A stretch of 64,000 bases of DNA from Smittia aterrima (lineage: Eukaryota > Arthropoda > Insecta > Diptera > Chironomidae). Of the stretch, positions 23,403 to 34,918 are shown piece after piece. The position numbers were made by a program, and so were the translations under genes. Within the stretch, counting starts at the first letter, position 1, and each line of letters opens with the position of its first letter. The stretch is taken from contig CP093829.1 in assembly GCA_033063855.1 (NCBI GenBank), positions 19,499,537-19,563,536 of the forward strand, written 5' to 3'. The notes below the pieces were generated by a model. The model made no database searches, was not told where the DNA came from, and saw only the letters and a list, made by a program, of their open reading frames with translations.

Positions 23403-26400
23403 TCAGCCAAACTTAATGTGACGAAAGGGACGACGATGCTGCTTAAGTTTACCTAATTTCTTCTGGAATGCGACGAGAACGCTCCGTTTGAATACAAAGA
23501 TGAAGAAGACGAGGACGCCTTGAAGGAGATTGAAGCCATCTGAGACGTACCAAAGCATGGGCCTTTTGTAAAAGAGTGTCGCCATGATCTCGAGCAGCCA
23601 TGAAATTCCCATTACGATGAACAGCTTCAGGTTCATTAAAAAGCTAATTGGATAATTATTGGAATAAAAAGTAATTACAATTCGATCGATGAAAATGAGC
23701 TTGGTAAGCGAGCTTTAAATTTCATTGCACAATGAAGCTTTAAACTGGAAAATCGCGAGTTAAAAACTCATTGAAAAAGAAGAAGTTCGTGATTTTTAAA
23801 ACCTTCCTCTCTTTATCACAAGCGCAATCTCGTAAAACTGTTACAATACGCTCTGTCAATTCTTTTTCACTCGAAAAGCTTCTTCTTCTTCTCCGTCGTC
23901 TAACCAGATGCCTCTGCTCTTTTTTTGTATTGAAGCATTTTTTATTCTATACGATTTTACTGACGACGACAAAAGCGAAATAACAGAGGCGACGAGTTAT
24001 CAAGTCTTATTGCGCAATAAAAGCTCGCTTAAAGCTTCTATTGTTAGCTCTGCCTCTTCAGCAACTTACATCGCTTTATCTGCAATGTACCGGCGCTTCT
24101 TTTGTTCACTGTTATCGTTCATTTGCATCCGGTGAATTTCAGACTTAACGCGATTGCAATGAATTGCTGTGATGATGAAAAGTACGACGTTGATTGATAT
24201 TTGAAGGCCAACAGGAACGAGAAAGAAAATCAAATGTCCTGGTGATGAATTTTCTGTGAAAATACGAAATGAAATTGAAAATGTAAAATTCATGACAAGC
24301 TTACGAACCAAACCAGCACGAAGCTTCTCCTGGAAAGTGAAAGAAATTAAATTATTTTACATTTTGAACTTCAAAAGTTTAAGTGAAGCGTAAACGGTCA
24401 ATTTTAAATAGTTTGAACTTCGCGAAGGTCAAAATATTCAAAGATTAAAATCTCTTAAGTCAAAGGCAAGAAGATGGGCAATAAAAACAAGAATAAACTC
24501 AAAAGACACTTCATCAACAAAGCCGGAAGTTCGTTCACTAATTTCCGATCGAAACTACGAACAGAAGACGTTCAATTGGCTTTTAAAATTCTCATCAACA
24601 AAGCAGGTGAAATCTTGAAGAAAACAACAACTGATGACAATCAACTTCGAGAAAAGATTAAGGTCAAGCAGCTCTTATCAGCTCTCGAAACAAAAGTCGA
24701 TCAAAAGTTGTTGCTAATTAAAATCGAGACGGCAATTGAATTTGCAGCTCAACAAATGATTCAGGAATAAAAGAGAAAATGTCATTATAAAACTTTGATT
24801 GAGTTTACTTTTGTCAATTGTTCTCTTTCAGAATAACAACACAAGATGTGTTTGGATAACTAAACAGAGCTTACCTATATTTGGGAAAATCTTCTCGTGA
24901 ATGAAATCAGGTCTGTAAGTGTCTATCATGAATGTGAAGATTGTGACAATGCAAGGAAAGCCCCAGGCGTATAACGAGTAGAAAACAAAACGTTTCACTT
25001 CCTTCGTTCGTCGGATTCCGTGCGACATCCGAATCGACCTGGAAAAGGATTTTCAAGGTTTAGTTAATCACTTTTGATGTTCTCAGCTTTTTTGCCGAGT
25101 CACAGAGCATGAAATGCTCTCCCCGAAGAATTTTTCCATGCTCTCGACTCGGTTGATGATGATGCTGCATGGTCGAGATGACTCACGAGAGAAATTAATT
25201 TCCATTTTCATTTAAAGCGCCACAAAAAAATAAAATTTTCTTTATTCAAGCGTCGAGTAAAGCAGATGAGGTGAAAGCTTAGGGCGGTCGAAAGCGGAGC
25301 CTACTTAACTATTAATAACTTAATTTTCCTTCATTGTTTCGGAAGCGAAACCCTTGTAGACTCGCCGCAAATGTTGAATAATTTTCACAAACCCTCGTTC
25401 TCACTGACGAGACTGAGAATGACTTTACCAGCCTCACAGTTTAAGTAAACATTTCAGGCGAGGAGAAAGCTAACTTATTTATTATTGTTTTATTTTTAAA
25501 ACAGTTTACACCTCTCGACGCAAATTCCTCGAAATTGAAAGCGGGAATTAAGTCTTTTGTGAAGTCTCTTTCATCCGAGGCTTGTTACATAATGTTTTCC
25601 GCATTCACCGAACAAGAGCTGCTTCAAAAGCCTTTGTTTCCCTTCGCGACAAAGCAAAACGATGATAACAAGCGTCAACAAGAGCTCAACCCTAACGTGA
25701 GCTTTGTGTCTCTTAATGATGGTTTGTTGCGGTCGAAAATGTTTCCTTTGTCTCATTCAAGAAACGAAAGGAAATCGTGTGATTTAAGAGTTTGATGGTG
25801 AGAGACACAAAGCAAGGATAAAAAAGCTCTAAATTGAAAGGGAAGCTGTTAAGTTAGGTCACAAGCTTACTCATCAAAGGATAAGTTTTCCTCCCATCAG
25901 ACATTTCCCGTGGTCTGTTATTAAAAGCCTTGACATCGCCAAACATTATTTTTCCCTTTTGTTTACTTGATAAACTTTTTCTTTTTCGCTTGAAATTAAT
26001 TTTTAACGACGCTCGTCGTCGCCTCTTCAGTTGACCATGATTCGATGGACGAGGAAACTGACTGTGTCGACAAATGAACCATGCAGCGAGCGATGAGTCG
26101 TGGGAGACCAAGAAGCGAAATTAATGGTTCATCAAACATTGCGATCCGACATTGTATACACAAGCAACGGAAAAGTAAATAAAGTCGCGCGATGAGACAG
26201 AGCGAGAGAGTGTGAAATTAATGATTCTTTCTTCTACTTGGTTCGACCAGGCCGTTGAGTTTGTCAGAACTAAGCCTGAACCATAATTTGCTCACTCATT
26301 GTGCTTTTGTCAAGAAAATTTACGAGCAGATAATATTTCAATTTAATGACACGGAAATTATGGTTTTTTCCTGATGGATTTCTCGTAGTCGCTCAATCAT

Positions 26401-29400
26401 ATTTTCTAATGAATTTCATGAGCGCGTTTTGGCAATAGATTCAATGTTGTATGATGATTAGGCTCTTCAGGCAAAGAAGAGCTCTCTTAACAGAAGCTTT
26501 ATTTGCATTCAATGTTTTATCATTGTTTAAATAAGATTTTATCGCTGTTTGCTTATAATTTTGCTAACGAGCTTTATTGAATTATTAAATTCATGAGCTT
26601 CCTGTGAAGAGCAATTGAGTTATTTCAAATACTCTTCGACTAAAAGGTCAAAGACGACAGGATCTTAAATGAAACTGCATGATCCATCAAGTCAAATGTC
26701 ATAATATTTGCCTCTGTCGTGTTCTCGTTTAAAAAGCCTCTCGTCGCATATCGTCAATCAAGATGCTCAAGATAATAATTTTTCACACACGCGTGACTTT
26801 TAATCTTTTCCGACGTGCTCGAGCTTTCGCCTCAACTGACACAAGAACATGAGTCATAAACAAACATTAGACTTGTTGCCTCATTGTTCGGTTGAAAATT
26901 CTCAAAAGTTCCGCCCAGAAATTTTCAAAAGCTTGAAAAGCAGATTAACGAAGGGAAATCATTTTCAGGTTCGGATTTCTCAATTGAAAATTTACTGAAG
27001 AGGAAATTATTTGAAGGCTTCAGGCGAAGCATCAGCAGAAAGTTCACAGAAGTCTTGATAATGATGAAAGGGTTGAGGGTTTTTGCGATGGATCATTAGA
27101 AGCTAAGAAAATAGAATTTTAGAGATTAAGAGATTTTCTATGCAAGATTTTCTTCGTTAAGTTCAATCAACTCTCGTCTTGATTTAATCGGAAAGCTCAA
27201 TTTCAATCAAATCGAATCTACGATCTGTCAATATTTCGAAATGCTCTCAGCAAACTCATTTCTAAGCGAGTCATCACCGCCAGAGCCGCTTTCGACATTT
27301 TATCGCAGCATTCTCCTCCTTTCATTTATTTTCCATATCAAATACTTTTCGGCAAATAATGTGCCTGAACATACAAATATTGACTCAGAGCAAACAAGCT
27401 CTGAACACGCAAATGCTTCGCTTAATGTTTGATATCGACGTCATACTGATTCTAAATTTATTTTCGCTTTTAATTGAAAATCGCGGAGAACTGCGAGCAC
27501 TTCAGATTCCATTGAAAATGAATCGATTTGTTGCGTTTTGACCGGCATTGTGCTCTAAACGCGTTTAAACCCCCCGAACAGAACTTTCCCCCTCATTCCA
27601 ACCAATTAATTACGAAGCTTTCAAGGTAAACTCTGGAAACAATCCCCGACTTGTGCCGCTTGTTGAAATAAATCAACAGTTCTCGTGCTTGTTTCGATTA
27701 TCAGTTCGAGTATCGAAATCAAATTAACCTTTACTAATTAAAATCGATTAAGTTAGTGATGCGATAATGGTTATCGAGTAAATTTCCAACAAGCCCGGAT
27801 AACAAAAGGTCGCAGACAAGCGTTTCGCTTAATTAAGTTTTAAAAGCTAAACTGGAAACTCACCCGAAGGTCCAAAAGATGTCAAGACACATCACATTTA
27901 GCCAGGAGAAGGCTGATCAATAGCAGGAAGAGAAAGAAAGAGAGAGAATTGTTATTTGATCTTCTTAGAACGAATTTGATATAAAACGCTTTTTGCTGTC
28001 GGAAAAGCTAAACTTATGCTGTCCTTTTAAACTCGACCGTATTTAGTTTTCGACCCTAATCTGAACAAACTCGATTAAGGTCAGATTTGAGTCAGCATGT
28101 ACCTGATAGGAAACTGAAGAACACGACATACGCTGAAAAGAAGAAACAAATCTGTCGTCACAATTGATTCGTCACGACTTACAAATATCTCTCTTACCGA
28201 TTGTCTTGCAGAAAGCCATGCGAACATCTGTCGCGAACTGAACAGCTGACAAGAATGAGTAAGCGACGAAGAGACTGAGAACGTGACAAACGAGCGTTTT
28301 TCCGTGGAGATTCAAAAGTTTTGGTAGGAAGATGTAGACAATGAAAGTGATGCCAAGGAAAGCCGCCGAGATTGCTAAGAGAGTCGCGTAGATTCGAAAC
28401 TTTAATCGGATGTTCGCACTCTGTTTATCATCAAAGCAGACAAACGTTTCAGTCTGAAAGGAAAAGAATATTTTTCCCCGCGAAGAAGCTTAAGGAAGTC
28501 ATCGTACCTTAATCTCATCAACGGAAGGATCCAAGTCGTCGTGGAAATAAAAGTAATCGACGCAATAATTGTCGTTCGTGTGGAACTCTTCCATAGGCGG
28601 AACAAACAAACTCCCATCGATTCCACTGAAAAAGTGTCTGTCTTCATCTCGATCCAGCTGGAACTTATCGCAATGCCTTGGCATGAGGATTCCGAACTCT
28701 ATAGGAAAAAGTGTGCGTCACTCGTTTACGAAAATGAAAGGAAATTCATTGTTCCCGTGATTTTCTGATTTATGAATCAAACTTGAAAGCAAAGAGAGAA
28801 TTCTGATTTTCGAGACGAAAAAGAAGACCTGCAACGTCATTGAGCTAAATGTTTGAGCTTTGTTAACTTCCGATGAGGGAGGGAGACTTGTTTTTCTTTC
28901 TCAATAATAAACATAACCTTCTTCGGCCGAAGTGATATTTCAATTACTGTAATTGTTTGTTTACTCTGAGCTGAAAACACTTTCCAGTGCTTCAGGCGTT
29001 CTATTTAAAGTTTTTCTCTTAGTCAAGGTAAACAATGTGAGAAAAGAATTTTCCAAAGCAAAAATCAATTCACTTATCCGATACAGAAGTTAAATCAGTT
29101 TGAGTGTTGCAATTTCATCAATCAACTTAAAAATAGAGAATCCGCCAGCTGTCACGTTTTACATCTCACACAAATCATTTCTCCTTTTAATTGGAAAAAC
29201 TTTTCAGAATTTAAACATTTTTTGTTTGATTGTCGATTCGAAAAATAATTATTAAAGCTTAAACTCACCGGTCGGCTCCATTGTGTCAGGTGTTTCTGAC
29301 GATTCTCGAATATCAAACAAATGAAAATTGATGTCGAGGTGTTTGTCATGAGGTTCGCAGTACGTATCGTTGTTGTGAACCATTCGAAATCCCTCTCGGC

Positions 29401-30247
29401 AACATTTCCTGATGCAAGGCATTTCCGCACAAATCGTTTTTGGACGACACACTTTTGCAATCCATTTCGATGACGCTTTGAGTTGTAAGTGGTTGTGGTT
29501 AGCAGCAGGCGGGAGAATTTCAGGATTCAATGTTGCTTCCACACAATACGAGTTAATCAAGTCGGGACCGTAATGCGACAATGTTTTGATCACTAAAGAA
29601 CTCTCGTGGATCATCAGTTTATGCACGAGCGAGTGATATTCAACTAAAACATCGTCTGGCTTACATTCTGGTATTCCAGACTCGAAAACAGCAATTTTAT
29701 CGCCGAGGAATTCATTGAAATCTTCATTCAATGATGATTCGCTGTTATTCACACAACGCTTCTCAAATATGTCAAAGGAAAAGTTTCTTTCGCAGCATTT
29801 TCTAAGCTTGTGAATATCGACAAAGTCTTTGGCTGTCTCTAAACTTTCTTCGCAGGAGAAGAGCGAGAAGAAACCGTTCATGATATCGACACAACTCGCT
29901 GATTGACTCGCTTTCATAGACTCGTTCAGAACTGAGTGCGAGAGGACGCTGTGTTCACCACATTTTGGCCAGTGGGAGTTCTCGTTCATTTCGATGTTAT
30001 AAGCAATCATTTCGGTCAGTGATGTCGAGTTAGTCATCGCATATTTCTCTGATTCGCGTTTATTCTTCGTTTTCGCTCTCAAAGGAGCAAACGTCGCACA
30101 CGAAAAATGTTTACTTGGCGACAAATTGTTGTCTTCAATCGAGTCAATTTGAACGACTTCACCACTTGGACAACACTTTTTAAAGCTCGCGACTGCGGCT
30201 CCGATAACAACCGCGACAAGCAGCAATTCTCGAAGGATCGCTTTCAT
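23403..30247 (-). CDS. Methuselah-like G-protein coupled receptor, 704 aa, nine exons
   Basis: Exons on the minus strand: 30247-29269, 28698-28508, 28453-28198, 28132-28103 (30 nt), 27912-27864, 25038-24875, 24329-24309 (21 nt), 24253-24070, 23643-23403; all phases agree and sum to 705 codons. A signal peptide (LLLVAVVIGAAVASFKKCCP) precedes a Cys-rich ectodomain of about 375 residues; CIRKCCREG and FGILMPRHC are typical of the Methuselah family. The seven-helix part starts near residue 405: FCKTIG, FSWLNVMCLDIFWTFG (TM3), GWFPC-like GFPCIV (TM4), CWFENSSPGHLIFFLVPVG (TM5), FIVMGISWLLE (TM6), GFNLLQGVLVF (TM7). Family members are adhesion-related class B GPCRs linked in flies to lifespan, stress resistance and development. 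The donor after the 21-nt exon is GTTCGT, unusual but required to keep the frame. Confidence 0.92.
24474..24770 (+). CDS. Nested intronless ORF, 98 aa, basic helical protein
   Basis: Lies on the plus strand inside the GPCR intron 24330-24874, so antisense to its host. It begins MGNKNKNKLKRHFINKAGSS, is Lys-rich at the N-terminus and predicted helical after that, with KILINKAGEILKK and a final amphipathic segment. The stop codon overlaps an AATAAA (GAATAAAAG), fitting a short single-exon transcript. Size, basic KNK start and helical end are reminiscent of the ribosome-biogenesis factor RBIS (C8orf59), about 100 residues, but the match is weak and I do not claim it. Confidence 0.5.
   Translation: MGNKNKNKLKRHFINKAGSSFTNFRSKLRTEDVQLAFKILINKAGEILKKTTTDDNQLREKIKVKQLLSALETKVDQKLLLIKIETAIEFAAQQMIQE
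25039..27863 (-). other. Long intron of the methuselah-like gene
   Basis: Between the TM3 exon (27912-27864) and the TM4 exon (25038-24875). At 2.8 kb it is far longer than the other introns of the gene. No supported coding sequence; ORFs at 25535-25795 and 25854-26111 look like chance. Confidence 0.65.
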
Positions 30248-32002
30248 TATTTCTCCGATGTTGTCCGTTCGAGAGCGAAAACTAAACTGAATTCTCTACG
30301 CGAACATCCGTTGAATGGAGAATGAAAATATTTAATTTAGATAAGAACGCAATTTTATTTTCCCTCTGGAACGCTTGGCGATTTGCGAGCGACTGAGCTA
30401 AACGCAAAGAGTAAACTTGTTCTGCGGAATGGAGTTGAGCAATAATTTTCTCTACTTTCACGCTTCATTGTAGCGAATGTATTGTCTAATACATTGAAGT
30501 GATCGATGAGGAAGAATTATTAATGTAATCTGATTTAGATTTGGTGCGATATGAAATATTTACTGAACATTTCCGTCATCACTTGCAAACAATGTCCAAC
30601 TGCAATCTTAATTAAAGTTTCAAACGTTCGTTGGAGTAATCTCTCGAATAAACTTTTATTGAAACTCGTAAAAAGAAACTCGAGCTGATGTGACGTCCGA
30701 CACTTTATAACTTCTTTCTTCTAAAAGTTAATCTGCCATTTCGTTATTTTATTTGATGTTGCTAGCTGCTGCTTAAAGCTAACTTGAGTCTTTTGAATTA
30801 AACCATTTTCTCTATCGCGTGACCTCATCGCAAGAATTTAAAGTCCCATTCGACATTGAGCTTACAAAATATTAGCTTAATTGTCTCTGAACAACTTGTT
30901 GAGTTCATCAAATCACGTTCCTCAAATATTTTCGCTCGTGAGCATCTGAAGAGGCAAAAACATTTAAGAATCTCGACGCCAATGCTTCCAAATTTTCCCA
31001 AAAATATCCCAAGAGATTATCGCCGACCCGAAATACGAAACTTTTGCCATGGAAGTGCTTTCCGCCTCTTTTCTCAATCAAGACTTTGTGTTCATCAACT
31101 GGAGAATATCAAGTTTCCTAATCGTACAAAGTATCATAAAGAAATTGAGTTGAAATGACCAAAAGCTTCTTCAAATTGTCTCAAGACACGACATTTCCGT
31201 TCAACAATTTTAAAAGCGCAACAGATATCCGCCCAAAACTTTTTCGAAGCTTGGCGTGACCAACTGAAATAAATCGTTGAGGATCTCATCAAATTTAATT
31301 GATGTGTCTGCTTGGGTGATGATTGCACTGTCTCACTGTTGAAATTGACGAAATTTTATGTGTTGAGCTTTAGGAGGCACTCGAGTAAATATTTAATTTA
31401 TCGCCTGAGTTGATGGTGCGAGCGCATGAAAAAGCTTTCACCTTCTCTAATCTTTCTAGAGAATCTCTGTGATGCATAAAACTTTATTATGAGATTATTT
31501 TATTTCGAGCCCCTTTGTTTACGTTAGTTTTCAATTAGAAGTAACGACAAGGACAGCAGTATGCTGATAATGACCGAAAATGGAGAGATTTAGTTAACAA
31601 AGCTTCTGTAAATGATCCCAAGGAAAGAGAAGGGACAACATTGACCTATCGATTCAATTGAGAAAAACTATTTTAATAAAGAAACAGGTGACAGGCGATA
31701 GCATACTTTGTAGGTCGTATTTGGCAAACAATGTCAGAGTAAGTTATCAAAGGATATTTTCGGAACTGTCAAAGTTGAGCAGGAAAGGAAAATCTTTACG
31801 AACAAAAGGTTGTGGTCCCTTCAATCAAGAAAATCTTGGATATTTTGGGTTTCTTAATAATTTTTGATGTTGGGTAAAAGTAAAGTTCCTTGACCGCTAT
31901 ACTTAAAGAATATTTCACAGGAGACTTAAATCTTTGACAGTTTGACTAGATAAGAAATGTTGAAGCATCTTTTGGTTAATTTAGTTATCGAAGCTTTAGC
32001 TT
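30248..32002. other. Intergenic region upstream of the GPCR
   Basis: Contains the GPCR promoter side at the left and the 3' flank of zinc-finger gene A at the right. A 100-codon plus-strand frame (30856-31158) has no splice support or domain. Nothing else seen. Confidence 0.55.
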
Positions 32003-32003
32003 T

Positions 32004-34726
32004 TTATTTTAGTTTTCTTGGTTTTCTGTTGGCATTTCCCGTATGAGTCCCTTCGTGATAGATGAGCGATGACTTTGACTTGTAGCCTTTCCCGCAGAAC
32101 TTGCAGCTAAAGCTGTTTTGGGACAAGAAGAAATTTGATGAAGTATTCAATTACAAAAGGCGAAGAATGTCTTACCTATCATAATCCAAATGAATCGGTT
32201 GATGAACTTTCAAAGACTTTTGTGTCGCAAAAGATTGAGAACAAACTTCGCAGATAAAAGAACCTTTGATTCCGAAGTGAACGCTATTGATGTGACTCTC
32301 AAGCACCCTCTTGTCACTAAAATTTCTTCCGCAACCTTCGAACTCGCATAAGTACCGAACTTTATTCATCGACTCGTCAAGCACTTTCTTGTAATCTTTG
32401 TGAACTTTTCTTTGACCATTTCCCTTCTTCTTTTTCGGATACTTTTTCTTGTTAGGCCGACTAGCTAGAAGCTTTATCTTCTCTCGTCCAACTTCTGTAT
32501 GGCAGTGATAGTAGTGCGCTCTGACATGTTCTTTAAACTTGAAAGATTTGTTGCAACCAGGATGATTACATGAATAAGGACGAATTTGGGAATCAGTTGA
32601 GTGAAGTCTCAAGTGAGATCGAAGTCCTTGGCCTGTCGTGAAGTTCGTTTGGCAGATTTCGCAGCGATGTCTGTAATCAAAAATCCAAAATTTAAATTGA
32701 ATGCTGCGACGTTTCATTCGTGACTTACTTGTTTGGATTCACATGTTGAATGAGATGAATTGCTAAGCTATTTTTGGAGACGTAAGCTTTTGAGCAATAT
32801 TCGCATTGAAAAGGTCGAATGCCAGCATGAAGATTCATGTGCAAGCTCAAACTACGTCTATAGATGAAAGATGCTTTGCAATCAGAAATCTCACACTTGA
32901 AAGGCTTCTCATAACCATGGCGTGATTGCATGTGGCGCTCTAAGTGACGCTCAGAAACTAACATTGAGCATTGATCGCAAATAACTTTGCTGTGAACGTT
33001 TTCGTGATGTTGCTTGAGCTTATTTTTGTCTGCGAAAGCTCGACCGCAATCAGGTTGATCGCAAACAAATTGATTATCTTCTGTCGAGTGATAAGCTATC
33101 GTTGATCCGCTGTGGATAGCTTTCTCGTGCTCGTTAAGTTTTGATTTCATGGAGAACGATTCATCACACTGACCGCAAATGAAATTTGTCAAATGCTTTC
33201 GACCCATGTGGATTTTAATATAAGCTCGAGTGTAGGCTTTGAATCCACAAATATCGCAGAGGAAGCTTTTGTCTCGATGTATAACGAGGTGCAATCGAAG
33301 TTTCGTCGCAGTTGGAAATTCTTTCGAGCATTCTTCACATTTCAAAGAACTGCCGATATCAGTTTTAGCATTTTCAAATGCTTTCGGTCTAATTTTACGT
33401 TCGACTGGAGTGCTCATCACACCCAAATGCCTTTGCAAATGATGCTTTTCCACTTCTGCTGCTGTTTGGAAGCGATTAGAGCAAGAGGGATAAGCACAAA
33501 GATGAGCATTGATAAGATCATGTTCAGTCTCCCAGTGGACACGATGTCTTTGTTTGCTATCACAGACGTACGAGCAGAGTCGACAATGATATCGATTCTG
33601 ATCTAATTTGAAGTCACCATCGCCCGGATGATCTTCTGATTTCTTCATCACTCGCTTACTGGAACATGAATCAGGATTAGAGTTGTCATGATTAACTTCC
33701 CAGTGTGTTCGGAATCTCTTTTTATGAACAGTGACGTACGAACAGAGTTTGCAAAAGTATCGTCGATTCTCGAGAAGATAATGTTCGTCACTAGCATGAT
33801 CTCCAGTGGTTGTGATTCTCTTTGCTTTCCTTTTTCCTCTACGTTCGAGTTCAGCTTTTATTTGATGAAGAAAAACTTCTTCATTCATGTTCAGACTATA
33901 ATCACTGGAATTTCTTGTACTCTGCTGCTTGGTTGGTTGTGACAACTCTTCATCTTCGTCTCTCAACTGCCAATCACAGGAAACTTGTTTGTTGCATACT
34001 TCGGAGAAAGATCTTTCAATAATTTCCAAAGGCATTTGTTCTGTTTCTTCATAACTATCAACGCAATTCTCTTCTTGTTTAATCCAATCGGTGTCATTAA
34101 TTCCAACAAGATGAGCTAGCAAGTGGTTTATTAGATCGGTTTGAATGATGAGACCGTCAGTGCAGAAACAACTTGTCATTGCAATGGATTGTTCGTTGTA
34201 AAGCGTTACTGTAGAGAAAGTTTTGATAAGATAAATGTATTTGAATGTGTTTGTCTAACTTACAATCTGTGATGTGATCCGTTTTAAAATGATTAAACAA
34301 AAAACTTTGATGTTTCATTCCTCCTGGGCAAAGTGAAGTTGCGAGTTCGTTGATTTCTGTCAACGAAGGTTTCGTGCATTCTTCACATGTCTCCAATGTA
34401 GTTGATGAAGTTTCGCAGGAGATGTAAAGTGACATTAAATGATCAACAATCTCGGCTTGAATCATTTTCCCAACTGCACAGTGTTCAGAGCATATTTTCA
34501 TTGTTTCTGATCCGTCATCTGGATGATTGGCTTGAATATGTTTGTACAAAGCACGAAGAAGTTTCTCTGCTCTCTTGCATAGATGACAAGTTGAGATTTC
34601 ATGTCTGGTGACATTTTTAGTAAAATTTGCAACAGCAAATCTTGGCTCAACCACAAAACAAGTCTCAAATGGCTCTTTCTTTATAAATTTGGCCTCACAG
34701 TTGTCACCAACAATCAGATGAGACAT
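32004..34726 (-). CDS. Multi-C2H2 zinc-finger protein A, 848 aa (tandem duplicate)
   Basis: Exons on the minus strand: 34726-34264, 34208-32729, 32670-32176, 32112-32004; phases agree and sum to 849 codons; an AATAAA overlaps the stop. The N-terminal domain (about residues 1-190) is Cys/His-rich with three related segments (C-x2-G-x3-Q-x6-H) and two IK-x-E sites (FIKKEPFE, DWIKQEE) that match the SUMO consensus. Two atypical finger modules follow (starting near residues 292 and 348: HASDEHY and HPGDGDF, each with C-x2-C and HW-x3-H). Then come about thirteen more or less canonical C2H2 fingers, several with the C-x4-C spacing (CDQPDCGRAF, CNHPGCNKSF). A nuclear DNA-binding regulator is inferred. 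The last three exons carry five fingers. Paralogue of the neighbouring gene B; first exons differ by only about ten residues. Confidence 0.87.
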
Positions 34727-34859
34727 TTCTAATCACTAGGTTTAATTATAAATCTACTTTGAGCGACAAATTCATGGAAAAACACTTTTTCAAAAATCGA
34801 AGAAAAATGTAAACAAGAAAATTCTGAAGACGAAAAATTTGAAAGTCAGATGACAGTTG
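34264..34859 (-). repeat. Duplicated promoter plus first exon, copy A
   Basis: The 133 bp upstream of the gene A start codon and its whole first exon are repeated at 37638-38233. I count about three mismatches in the 133-bp upstream part. The two sequences diverge abruptly after GATGACAGTT. Confidence 0.85.
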
Positions 34860-34918
34860 AAAACTCTTGCACAATTTTATTTCACTTTTCTTTCCTTGTT
34901 TTTATTTAATTAATTTAT

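Noticed and set aside
23152..23421. Plus-strand open frame of about 90 codons (IERMPRIHNEGISFIYLN region) overlapping the 3' end of the GPCR
   Set aside because: The residues look protein-like, but there is no good start, no splice support, and it overlaps the GPCR coding end and poly(A) signal on the opposite strand. Most likely antisense chance.
26240..26280. GGTTCGACC-like sequence resembling a tRNA T-loop
   Set aside because: No matching acceptor stem, D-arm or anticodon arm could be found around it.
30856..31158. 100-codon plus-strand ORF upstream of the GPCR
   Set aside because: No domain, no promoter or splice signal, and the start is not an ATG in a good context.
33193..33606. 137-codon plus-strand ORF opposite zinc-finger gene A
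   Set aside because: Antisense shadow of a real exon with convincing zinc fingers on the minus strand.
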